Assembly (NCBI RefSeq): GCF_947496725.1 | Contig: NZ_CANMDS010000006.1 | Coordinates: forward strand, 140,275-204,274 | From: an uncultured Dokdonia sp. | GTDB taxonomy: Bacteria > Bacteroidota > Bacteroidia > Flavobacteriales > Flavobacteriaceae | Direction: 5' to 3' | DNA: 64,000 nt | In this document: positions 1-7,248 of the stretch, piece by piece | How positions within the stretch are numbered: the first letter of the stretch is position 1 | Layout of the letters: the number at the start of each line of letters is the position of its first letter | Made by a program: the position numbers and the translations under genes | Notes under the pieces: model-generated | The model's input: only the letters and a program-made list of their open reading frames with translations | Database searches by the model: none | What the model was told of the DNA's origin: nothing

Positions 1-1002
1 TCCCGTTTTAGATATACCGTTAAAGATCTACTTTTTAAACCAGGAACCATCACAAGGTACTATGTAGAAGGGAAGCGCCTCAAATATGCAAACCCCTTTC
101 GGTTTTTTCTGAGTGCGTCCATTTCTTATTTTATATTACTCGCAATCATAGGTTTTATAAACGGTAATAATGACTTAGATTTTACAGATGAGGGTGTCGT
201 GCAACTCAATGTAGACCAAGCCAAAGACGATATAGACTCCATAAAAGAAATCACAAAAGACATTAATCTCAACGAGCTTCAAAACCTCAACAATGAAGAA
301 GCACAACTCCTTGAAGAAAAAATAAACAACACTGTAGAGAAGAGTGTAAAAAAGCTAAAAGAGAGAAAACAAGCACAAGAAGCAAAAAAAGACTCCATCG
401 TAAAAGTACCATATGACACAAGAGCCGAAAGCTCCATAAACGGGATCTATCTTGAGAACATATTTACAAAAGGCGAGATATTTTACGACTTTTATGAATA
501 CACAGACATAAGTGACCCACAAGAAGCTCTAGATAGCTTAAAATATAGCAAGACCAGAACAAACGTATTTTTATATAGCAAGAATGAGGATATAAAACGC
601 GTTAAGGATAATCCGGCTCGTTTTTTAAGATTTCTAGCTTCTAAGATTCCGTTTTTCTTATTCTTTTTTGCACCTATTTTTGCGCTTTTCTTATGGCTAA
701 TTTATTCAAAGAAGAAGTTCAATTATATGGAGCACTTAGTCTTCATATTTCACATATTCAGCTGGGTGTTTTTAGTATTGCTCATTGCTCTTATTCCAGA
801 CCTACTTATTGGAGATGAAATAGTTGCATCTCTATTACTCATTCTTGTGGGTCCGTTTTACTTTTACAAGGCGTTGCGTAATTTTTACAAACAAAAACGC
901 AGGTGGACAATTCTAAAATTTGTATTTTTAAACATAGTATTCTATTTAGGAGCGACATTATTTGCAGTAATCTTCTTTGCGATTACCGCATTTTTATTTT
1001 AA
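1..1002 (+). CDS. DUF3667 family membrane protein (5' end cut by window)
   Basis: The reading frame is open from base 1, so the first methionine (base 199) is internal and the true start lies outside the window. The visible 333 residues begin with a basic stretch containing the DLLFKPG and YVEGKRLKYANP motifs, which I associate with DUF3667 of Bacteroidetes. A transmembrane segment follows (about residues 38-53), then a long hydrophilic Lys/Glu-rich section, then several membrane helices in the C-terminal third. The usual N-terminal zinc-ribbon-like cysteines would lie upstream and cannot be checked. The function of the family is unknown. It ends 1 bp before apaG, so the two are probably co-transcribed. 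Confidence 0.75.
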   Translation, partial: SRFRYTVKDLLFKPGTITRYYVEGKRLKYANPFRFFLSASISYFILLAIIGFINGNNDLDFTDEGVVQLNVDQAKDDIDSIKEITKDINLNELQNLNNEEAQLLEEKINNTVEKSVKKLKERKQAQEAKKDSIVKVPYDTRAESSINGIYLENIFTKGEIFYDFYEYTDISDPQEALDSLKYSKTRTNVFLYSKNEDIKRVKDNPARFLRFLASKIPFFLFFFAPIFALFLWLIYSKKKFNYMEHLVFIFHIFSWVFLVLLIALIPDLLIGDEIVASLLLILVGPFYFYKALRNFYKQKRRWTILKFVFLNIVFYLGATLFAVIFFAITAFLF

Positions 1003-1003
1003 A

Positions 1004-1390
1004 ATGGTACAACAAGTAACTAGAGGCATAAAGATTTCGGTAGAGACTACCTTTGAGGGCACGTTTTATAAAAACTATAAAATGCACTTCGCCTTTGGCT
1101 ACAAAGTAACCATAGATAACCAGAGTAAAGATAGCGTGCAACTTATGGCACGTCACTGGAAAATACAAGACGCTCTTAACACTCCCGAAGTCGTAAATGG
1201 CGAGGGTGTGATAGGTAAAAAACCTGTTTTGAAACCCGGCGAAAGCCACACCTATAGTTCTGGTTGCTTACTTACATCTCCCTTTGGCTCTATGGAAGGG
1301 CATTACCAGATGGTAAACTTTACAACCACAAAAAAATTCAGAGTAAAAATACCTGCCTTTAAGCTGAGCGCACCTTTTGCATTAAACTAG
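1004..1390 (+). CDS. apaG: ApaG-domain protein (Co2+/Mg2+ efflux-associated)
   Basis: This is a 128-residue single-domain protein, the normal ApaG size. It starts MVQQVTRGIKISVET and carries the typical ApaG features: VQLMARHWKI, VVNGEGVIGKKPVLKPGE, a YSSGCLLTSPFGSMEGHYQM core and a hydrophobic C-terminal strand. ApaG is a fibronectin-III-like beta fold. In enterobacteria it is linked to cobalt resistance and Ap4A metabolism, but its exact biochemical role is unresolved. The start at 1004 was preferred over an in-frame start at 977 that would run into the upstream gene. The last 32 bp overlap the tail of the convergent downstream gene. Confidence 0.9.
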   Translation: MVQQVTRGIKISVETTFEGTFYKNYKMHFAFGYKVTIDNQSKDSVQLMARHWKIQDALNTPEVVNGEGVIGKKPVLKPGESHTYSSGCLLTSPFGSMEGHYQMVNFTTTKKFRVKIPAFKLSAPFALN

Positions 1391-2369
1391 CTGCCGTTTG
1401 CCCTGTAAGCTCAAGGCGAAAAATCTCTTCTCCCTGTTGTATTGTACAGTATAAACAGTTACTATCATAAACAAACTTATAAGGTTGTGTAGCATCAAAC
1501 CCTTCTGGCAATTGTGTAATGCCACAAAAGTCTTGCACTCCACGCTCTGTATATCTTTTTACTAATGCCTTAGTCTTATCACCCTGGACTTCTAAATAAA
1601 AGTAAGCTCCGCTACCCGTCCCATCTAGAAAGGTAGCTCCTTCTGGCACCTCAATACTTATCCCATCTTGATCAAGAACCTCAGGAACCTTTCGGTCAAA
1701 GAAGTTTGTGAGGTTTTCTTTTAAGGCTGTAGATGTGTATGGTTTTATACACCCATTATACACCTCATACACCCCGTCTTGTGATGCACTACGCTCTACA
1801 TTACCCACGGTGCTGGGAGTAAATTTCTTATTGCGCTTAAGATATTTTATGATGGAGTTATTATTTGTACTAGCTAGAATCGTGTCTGTCACAAATCTTG
1901 CACAGTTACTTCCCACTTTCCCAAAGGCTTTGTAAGGAATACTCCCTTGCCCTTGGAGATCCATTATATATGAGTGAGCTTTATCATAATCTACCGTATC
2001 ACATAAGGATGCAACAAGACGACCCTCCCCGTGTGTTTTTTCTGGATGCGCTTCTAGCCATAATAAAAGCTCATTAAGATTAATTAATTTATGATTTTTT
2101 ATCTGAGCTTTTACGGGCACAACTAGCTCTACATCTGTAAGAGCCCCACGCACTCTTCCCTTGCCTGGAGGAGTAATATACCTGCCAAAATCAAAGTACT
2201 GAGCCACACCCGTTTCATTTTCTATAAGAACCAGCGCAGCGTGACCTGCTTTAATATGTGTGCGTGTGCCTAAGCCTACCAGTGGTAATATTTTACACAT
2301 AAGCTCATCAGACATTTTTACAAAAGTATCTGGAAAAGCAAGCACTATTATTTTACCTGTATTTTTCAA
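1359..2369 (-). CDS. DUF6695 family protein, possible permuted papain/NlpC-P60-like fold
   Basis: The 336-residue protein lacks a signal peptide. A conserved-looking His sits in IKAGHAALVLI, followed by YFDFGRYITPPGKGRVR, and a Cys comes later in GSNCARFVTDTI. The His-before-Cys order, each at the edge of a hydrophobic element, resembles permuted NlpC/P60 (papain-like) hydrolases. That is my inference; only the DUF6695 assignment rests on family recognition. The start is TTG, overlapping the TGA stop of the upstream NRDE gene (TTGA). The next in-frame ATG is 19 codons later and would remove the apparent first beta strand. The gene is translationally coupled to the NRDE gene, and its 3' end overlaps the convergent apaG by 32 bp. 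Confidence 0.7.
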   Translation of the reverse strand: MKNTGKIIVLAFPDTFVKMSDELMCKILPLVGLGTRTHIKAGHAALVLIENETGVAQYFDFGRYITPPGKGRVRGALTDVELVVPVKAQIKNHKLINLNELLLWLEAHPEKTHGEGRLVASLCDTVDYDKAHSYIMDLQGQGSIPYKAFGKVGSNCARFVTDTILASTNNNSIIKYLKRNKKFTPSTVGNVERSASQDGVYEVYNGCIKPYTSTALKENLTNFFDRKVPEVLDQDGISIEVPEGATFLDGTGSGAYFYLEVQGDKTKALVKRYTERGVQDFCGITQLPEGFDATQPYKFVYDSNCLYCTIQQGEEIFRLELTGQTAASLMQKVRSA

Positions 2370-3082
2370 ACAGCAACTGTATCAAAGTTAGTAATGTGCA
2401 CCTCATCCTTTTGTAAATCGCGGTAGGTCATTATACAATCTTCCTTAGTCTTTTCTACTTGGGTAACACTTACGGTTCCTAGTTTACCGCGATTCATTTT
2501 AAGATCTACCTTTTCATCTCCCTCACCAGCTGTGGTGTGAAAACTTGATAATTGCTCACTACTCCAATCAGTATTTTGAGCAAATGTTTTAAACCACTTT
2601 TTACGCTTCTCCTTCATCTCTGTAGTATACAGTGTAGAAGAAGACCATATTTTTGGTAAATCATCTAGTTCGCTTATATGAGCCTTCACTCCATCCCAAA
2701 CCAGTTCTGTTGCCTTGAGACCAGTGTTCCAATCTATAGCGATAATGGTAAAGGGCTCAATTCCCTCATAGTCAAAATCATTTATAGAAGTCGTTAAATC
2801 ATCAGACTTAAGTAGTTCTTTTACCACTACGCCTCTACTCATCTTATAATCCTCAACCTTGATATGATTTTCAAACCCTCCATTAAGAAGGCAAATCATT
2901 GTATTTTTTTCTGAAACTCCTATCCACGATCCTCCGGCTACGGCATCTTTTGGAAACAGCATTTTTACCCCATCTATATCATAAAAGCTAGGCGCAAGTG
3001 TGGTTCTTCCATAAGCCTCGTCACGGTTAGAGGTTAGAATAAAAGTGTTATCTTTTTTAGGTATATAAGTAACTGTGCACAT
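2366..3082 (-). CDS. NRDE family protein (TANGO2-like Ntn hydrolase fold)
   Basis: The sequence starts MCTVTYIPKK and contains SNRDEAYGR, the NRDE signature near the N-terminus. Residue 2 is a cysteine that could become the N-terminal nucleophile after Met removal, as in Ntn hydrolases. WIGVSEKNTMICLLNGGF and RGVVVKELL are also typical of this family. At 238 residues the length matches bacterial TANGO2/NRDE proteins. The eukaryotic relatives are linked to heme and lipid handling; no bacterial substrate is established. It is first in a two-gene unit with the DUF6695 gene. A 26-bp inverted repeat lies just upstream of the start. Confidence 0.85.
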   Translation of the reverse strand: MCTVTYIPKKDNTFILTSNRDEAYGRTTLAPSFYDIDGVKMLFPKDAVAGGSWIGVSEKNTMICLLNGGFENHIKVEDYKMSRGVVVKELLKSDDLTTSINDFDYEGIEPFTIIAIDWNTGLKATELVWDGVKAHISELDDLPKIWSSSTLYTTEMKEKRKKWFKTFAQNTDWSSEQLSSFHTTAGEGDEKVDLKMNRGKLGTVSVTQVEKTKEDCIMTYRDLQKDEVHITNFDTVAV

Positions 3083-3092
3083 TCTTTATGGG

Positions 3093-3118
3093 TCGTAAGT
3101 TCTGTTTGCAACTTACGA
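3093..3118. promoter_or_regulatory. Inverted repeat upstream of NRDE gene
   Basis: Arms TCGTAAGTT and AACTTACGA are perfect 9-bp complements separated by 8 bp. The repeat begins 11 bp upstream of the NRDE start codon. Its position fits an operator or a 5' UTR hairpin. No regulator is identified. Confidence 0.4.
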
Positions 3119-3234
3119 AAAAGCCTACACTTGCGGTTTCGATACCCATTATTTTGTAGTATGACTGTCTACCATTGCCTCACTTACATTAAAATGTGAT
3201 CTTCACAAATCTAGATGTGATTGTCTTCTATTTT

Positions 3235-3248
3235 GCTTTCGCGAAAGC
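3235..3248. repeat. Palindrome GCTTTCGCGAAAGC, copy 1
   Basis: Perfect copy, intergenic, upstream of pruA. Confidence 0.9.
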
Positions 3249-3307
3249 GTAAAAAACCCCAACTGTTACAGTATTGCCAAACCGCTGAGCTATCGCAATA
3301 GAATTTG

Positions 3308-3315
3308 TACTTTTG
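3308..3315 (+). promoter_or_regulatory. Probable -7 promoter box for pruA
   Basis: TACTTTTG matches the Bacteroidetes sigma-ABfr -7 consensus TAnnTTTG and lies 31 bp upstream of the pruA start. No good -33 TTTG was found at the expected spacing. Confidence 0.5.
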
Positions 3316-3346
3316 CACTACCAAAAAATTAAAACCAAACACCACT

Positions 3347-4978
3347 ATGGGAAAAGGATTTTTTCAAGTTCCAATCGCTGTAAACGAAGAGGTAAAATCG
3401 TATGCACCAGGCTCTCCAGAACGCGAGGCCGTTGCCGCAGCTTATAAAGAGTTATTTAACGCACATACCGAAGTACCTATGTACATAAACGGTAAAGAGG
3501 TGCGTACTAAAAATACACAACCTATCACGCCACCGCACGATCACAAGAAGGTGGTAGGTGAGTTTCACCTTGCCGAAAAAACACACATTGACCAGGCTAT
3601 CGCTGGGGCACTTGAGGCTCGCACGGAGTGGGCAGAGCTTCCTTGGGAGCAACGTGCTGGTATTTTCTTAAAAGCTGCAGAGCTTATCGCAGGGCCATAC
3701 CGCGCAAAGATTAATGCTGCAACAATGATTAACCAGTCTAAAACGATTTACCAAGCAGAGATTGATGCTGCTTGTGAGCTTATAGACTTTTTACGTTTTA
3801 ACGTGCAGTTTATGACAGATATCTATAACGAGCAGCCAGAGTCTACCTCTGGAGCTTGGAATAGACTAGAATATCGCCCGCTAGAAGGATTTATCTATGC
3901 AATTACTCCTTTTAACTTTACAGCCATCGCGGCAAACCTTCCTGCTGCTTGTGCACTTATGGGTAATGTAGTAGTATGGAAACCTTCAGATAGCCAGATG
4001 CTTTCTGCAAAGATTATACTTGACATCTTCCGTGAGGCAGGTGTGCCAGATGGTGTGATACAAGTTGTACACGGTGATCCAGTAATGATTACAGATACTG
4101 TACTTGCAAGCCCAGATTTTTCTGGATTACACTTTACAGGATCTACACACGTATTTAAAGATGTGTGGAAAAAGATAGGAGAAAACATACATAACTATAA
4201 AACCTACCCTCGCATTGTAGGTGAGACCGGTGGTAAAGATTTTATCGTTGCACACCCTACTGCACCAGCAAAACAAGTGGCAACAGCCATCTCTCGTGGA
4301 GCGTTTGAGTTCCAAGGTCAAAAATGTAGTGCTGCAAGTCGCGGGTACATACCAGCATCTTCTTGGGAAGAAATTAAAGAGCTTGTGATAGAAGACGTAA
4401 AGTCTTTTAAAATGGGATCTCCAGAAGATATGAGCAACTTTATCACTGCTGTGATACACGAAGGATCTTTTGATAAGCTTGCAAAATACATTGACCAGGC
4501 AAAAGAAGATGCAAACGCAGAGATTATAGTAGGTGGTGGTCACGATAAGAAAAAAGGGTACTTTATAGAGCCTACCGTTATTGTCACTACAGATCCTAAC
4601 TATACAACAATGCACACAGAGCTTTTTGGCCCAGTGATGACTATTTATGTATATGAAGATAAAGACTGGAGCGAGATGCTTAAGCTTGTAGACAGCACTA
4701 GTGAGTATGCACTTACTGGAGCAATACTAGCAACAGATCGTTATGCAATACAAGAAGCTACAAAAGCACTTAAAAATGCCGCTGGTAACTTCTATATAAA
4801 CGATAAGCCTACGGGAGCTGTTGTAGGGCAACAACCTTTTGGGGGAGCACGTGCTTCTGGAACAAATGACAAAGCAGGATCTGCTTTAAACCTACTACGT
4901 TGGGTAAGCCCACGTATGATTAAGGAAACATTTGTTACTCCTACAGATTACAGATACCCTTTCTTAGCTAAGAAATAG
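3347..4978 (+). CDS. pruA: Delta-1-pyrroline-5-carboxylate dehydrogenase
   Basis: This 543-residue aldehyde dehydrogenase oxidises glutamate semialdehyde/P5C to glutamate with NAD, the second step of proline catabolism. Seen in the sequence: catalytic Cys327 in GQKCSAASRG, the general-base Glu293 in GETGGKDF, the coenzyme-binding loop VVWKPSDSQMLSAK and the PruA-type MINQSKTIYQAEIDAACE segment. The start MGKGFFQVP at 3347 is chosen; an upstream in-frame ATG at 3305 would place the -7 promoter box inside the coding region. It is monocistronic, with a terminator 43 bp after the stop. No proline dehydrogenase gene is in the window. Confidence 0.95.
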   Translation: MGKGFFQVPIAVNEEVKSYAPGSPEREAVAAAYKELFNAHTEVPMYINGKEVRTKNTQPITPPHDHKKVVGEFHLAEKTHIDQAIAGALEARTEWAELPWEQRAGIFLKAAELIAGPYRAKINAATMINQSKTIYQAEIDAACELIDFLRFNVQFMTDIYNEQPESTSGAWNRLEYRPLEGFIYAITPFNFTAIAANLPAACALMGNVVVWKPSDSQMLSAKIILDIFREAGVPDGVIQVVHGDPVMITDTVLASPDFSGLHFTGSTHVFKDVWKKIGENIHNYKTYPRIVGETGGKDFIVAHPTAPAKQVATAISRGAFEFQGQKCSAASRGYIPASSWEEIKELVIEDVKSFKMGSPEDMSNFITAVIHEGSFDKLAKYIDQAKEDANAEIIVGGGHDKKKGYFIEPTVIVTTDPNYTTMHTELFGPVMTIYVYEDKDWSEMLKLVDSTSEYALTGAILATDRYAIQEATKALKNAAGNFYINDKPTGAVVGQQPFGGARASGTNDKAGSALNLLRWVSPRMIKETFVTPTDYRYPFLAKK

Positions 4979-5020
4979 GTTACCTTTTTTCGTCTTTGAG
5001 ACGAGGTATATAATATGCAG

Positions 5021-5052
5021 CAGGCTTTCTTTTATAGAGAGCCTGTTTTTTA
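5021..5052 (+). terminator. Intrinsic terminator after pruA
   Basis: Stem CAGGCTTTCT / AGAGAGCCTG (one mismatch) with loop TTTAT, followed by a run of T. Confidence 0.75.
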
Positions 5053-5056
5053 TTGC

Positions 5057-5070
5057 GCTTTCGCGAAAGC
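5057..5070. repeat. Palindrome GCTTTCGCGAAAGC, copy 2
   Basis: Perfect copy, just after the pruA terminator. Confidence 0.9.
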
Positions 5071-5193
5071 GGAATTACAGAATTTGGCGCTAGAGGATTT
5101 TTTACTCATTAAAAAGGCCACTTCACTCATTCCAGATTTAAAAAAATATAGAGGGCTAGTATGTTTGTCGAGCAATCAAAAACACTAAGAGTT

Positions 5194-5862
5194 ATGAGAA
5201 CCGTTATCGCACTTCTATTCACACTAATACCTATATTAAATATAATTGCCCAAGTAAAAATTGCTGGAACTATTTATGGTGATGAAACACCTCTAGCATT
5301 TGCCACGGTTACAATTAAAGGATCCGAGAAAGGAAGTATTACAGACGAGAACGGCCATTTTACATTAAGTGCAGAGACAAATGATATTTTATTAATCTCT
5401 CACGTGGGTTTTAATGCCAGAGAAATTAAAGTCACCCACTCAAACACTTTGAACATTAAGTTAGATAATAACAATCTGGAAGAAGTTATAGTTTATGCGC
5501 AAAATATAAAGACCGAACAAAAAGTGATTGGTGGTTGTAAATTTCACTCAATTGCTAGATGTATTGCAAAAGCCATTGGTGTTAGAATTGATAACGAGCG
5601 AAACGTACAACCTGAAAAAATTAGAGCTGCTTTTCCAAACCCTACATCTAGCGGATATTTCGACATCTTACTTAATGAGACCTTTCACAAAGTTTCAGTT
5701 ACAATATCATCTATGACCGGCCAAATTATAGGCTCTAAGACTACATATGATATTAATCAATTAAATAACCTTGATATTTCGCCCTATGCTCCTGGAGTTT
5801 ATGTTGTAAATATCATTGCAGATGGTAAACCTCTTAAACCACTTAAAGTTATAAAATCGTAA
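5194..5862 (+). CDS. Secreted CarboxypepD_reg-like protein with T9SS type A sorting domain
   Basis: A Sec signal peptide (MRTVIALLFTLIPILNIIAQ) is followed by a CarboxypepD_reg-like beta-sandwich (VKIAGTIYGDETPLAFATVTIKG and a later DENGHFTL). A cysteine-bearing linker (GGCKFHSIARCIAKAIG) comes next, then a C-terminal domain starting AAFPNPTSSGYF and ending PLKVIKS, the form of a T9SS type A sorting domain. The product is therefore probably exported through the type IX system. The sequence is short and AT-rich compared with its neighbours. An alternative in-frame ATG lies at 5161; the 5194 start gives a cleaner signal peptide. Specific function unknown. Confidence 0.75.
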   Translation: MRTVIALLFTLIPILNIIAQVKIAGTIYGDETPLAFATVTIKGSEKGSITDENGHFTLSAETNDILLISHVGFNAREIKVTHSNTLNIKLDNNNLEEVIVYAQNIKTEQKVIGGCKFHSIARCIAKAIGVRIDNERNVQPEKIRAAFPNPTSSGYFDILLNETFHKVSVTISSMTGQIIGSKTTYDINQLNNLDISPYAPGVYVVNIIADGKPLKPLKVIKS

Positions 5863-5884
5863 TACCATATTAGAGAATACCTAA

Positions 5885-6268
5885 CTATCCCGCAAGTCTA
5901 CACGCACCATATACCTCTGGGATTCCCATAAGGCGTACCTCGCGCAAGCTATTACCATAACGCTCCACTCTCATAGGTATTAACCATATTGCATACCCAA
6001 AAATCACTACCCACAATGCAACAGCTATAAAAAAAGATGCAATAGGGTCTACTAGGTAACACAGATACTGAACGCCTGTTACAGCAGTTGCTGCCTTTAT
6101 CACATACCTAGCCCATAGCTTGACTGCGTATGCTCTTACCTTATGTTCTTTTCTGGTTTTTGGCAATTCCATACCGAAATGCGTAAGCAAGCCATATGCA
6201 AAAGGTCTATGTGCAGTTGCGGCCACACTTATGCTACCTAATAGCGTTAAAAAATGTAGTATCTCCAT
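5885..6268 (-). CDS. Small membrane protein, unknown function
   Basis: I do not recognise this 127-residue protein. It has a short hydrophobic N-terminus, a basic section (ELPKTRKEHKVRAYAVKLWAR) and two clear membrane helices around residues 55-100 (LCYLVDPIASFFIAVALWVV, IFGYAIWLIPM). It lies 11 bp after metF on the same strand and so is probably the last cistron of the methionine operon. No motif ties it to methionine metabolism. Confidence 0.55.
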   Translation of the reverse strand: MEILHFLTLLGSISVAATAHRPFAYGLLTHFGMELPKTRKEHKVRAYAVKLWARYVIKAATAVTGVQYLCYLVDPIASFFIAVALWVVIFGYAIWLIPMRVERYGNSLREVRLMGIPEVYGACRLAG

Positions 6269-6279
6269 TAGATTAATTT

Positions 6280-7245
6280 TTAAAAAACAGCCGCTGCTAT
6301 CTGTCTAATATTATCACTTTTACCCATTGAGTAATAATGAAGTACAGGCACTCCAGCAGCTTGCAACTCCTTGCTCTGCTGTATGCACCACTCTATCCCT
6401 ATCTGGCGTATGGCAGCAGTATCTTTGGCTTTTACAACTTCCATTACTAGTGCATCTGGCACGTCTACGCTAAAGCGTTGCGGAATTAAATTGAGTTGCT
6501 TCTTTGTCGCCAGCGGCTTGAGTCCTGGTATAATAGGTTTTGTGATACCCGCGGCTCTACATTTTTCTACAAAGTCGAAGTATTTCTGATTGTCAAAAAA
6601 CATTTGGGTCACCACATAACAGGCACCAGCTTCTAGCTTTTTCTTTAAAAAATGAATGTCACTTTCAAGACTGGGCGCTTCCAAGTGTTTCTCTGGATAT
6701 CCCGCCACACCTATGCAAAAGTCTGTTTTGGCGCTATTCTGCAAATCTTCATCTAGGTAGGTGCCGTTGTTCAAATCAATAATTTGCTCTACAAGGTCTT
6801 GCGCATAGATATTTCCGTTTTTATTGGGCTTGTAGTAAGTCTCACTCTTTACCGCATCACCACGTAAGGCCATCACATTCTCAATACCTAGAAAATCCAT
6901 ATCTATCAAAAAATTCTCAGTGTCTTCTTTTGAAAAACCTCCGCATAACACGTGTGGTACTGCATCTACTTGATAGCGGTTTTGTATCGCAGCACAAATA
7001 CCCACGGTACCAGGTCGCTTGCGCACCACCTTTTTCTCTAGCAATCCATCCTCACGCTCCTTATAAATGTATTCCTCACGGTGATAAGTTACATCTATAA
7101 AAGGCGGTTTAAATTCCATAAGCGGATCTATATTATCAAAAATGGTATTGATATTTTGCCCTTTAAGAGGCGGCAAGATTTCAAAAGAAAAATCGGTTCT
7201 CTTCGCTGCTATTGCTTTTGCTATGTGATCTCTTACTTTTGTCAT
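6280..7245 (-). CDS. metF: 5,10-methylenetetrahydrofolate reductase
   Basis: This 321-residue TIM-barrel flavoprotein supplies 5-methyl-THF for methionine synthase. Diagnostic segments are FSFEILPPLKG, FIDVTYHREE, MALRGDAVK, IGVAGYPEKHLEAPS, YVVTQMFFDN and IIPGLKPLATKKQL. The length is slightly above the roughly 300 residues usual for bacterial MetF. It starts 3 bp after the metH C-terminal gene and forms the one-carbon end of the methionine operon. Confidence 0.95.
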   Translation of the reverse strand: MTKVRDHIAKAIAAKRTDFSFEILPPLKGQNINTIFDNIDPLMEFKPPFIDVTYHREEYIYKEREDGLLEKKVVRKRPGTVGICAAIQNRYQVDAVPHVLCGGFSKEDTENFLIDMDFLGIENVMALRGDAVKSETYYKPNKNGNIYAQDLVEQIIDLNNGTYLDEDLQNSAKTDFCIGVAGYPEKHLEAPSLESDIHFLKKKLEAGACYVVTQMFFDNQKYFDFVEKCRAAGITKPIIPGLKPLATKKQLNLIPQRFSVDVPDALVMEVVKAKDTAAIRQIGIEWCIQQSKELQAAGVPVLHYYSMGKSDNIRQIAAAVF

Positions 7246-7248
7246 AAT

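Noticed and set aside
3195..3207. TGTGA-TCT-TCACA as a CRP/FNR site
   Set aside because: Spacing of 3 bp instead of 6, and no promoter relation; probably chance in an AT-rich region.
4127..4615. 162-residue minus-strand ORF in pruA
   Set aside because: Antisense shadow: Cys/Phe-rich, no start signals, inside a conserved gene.
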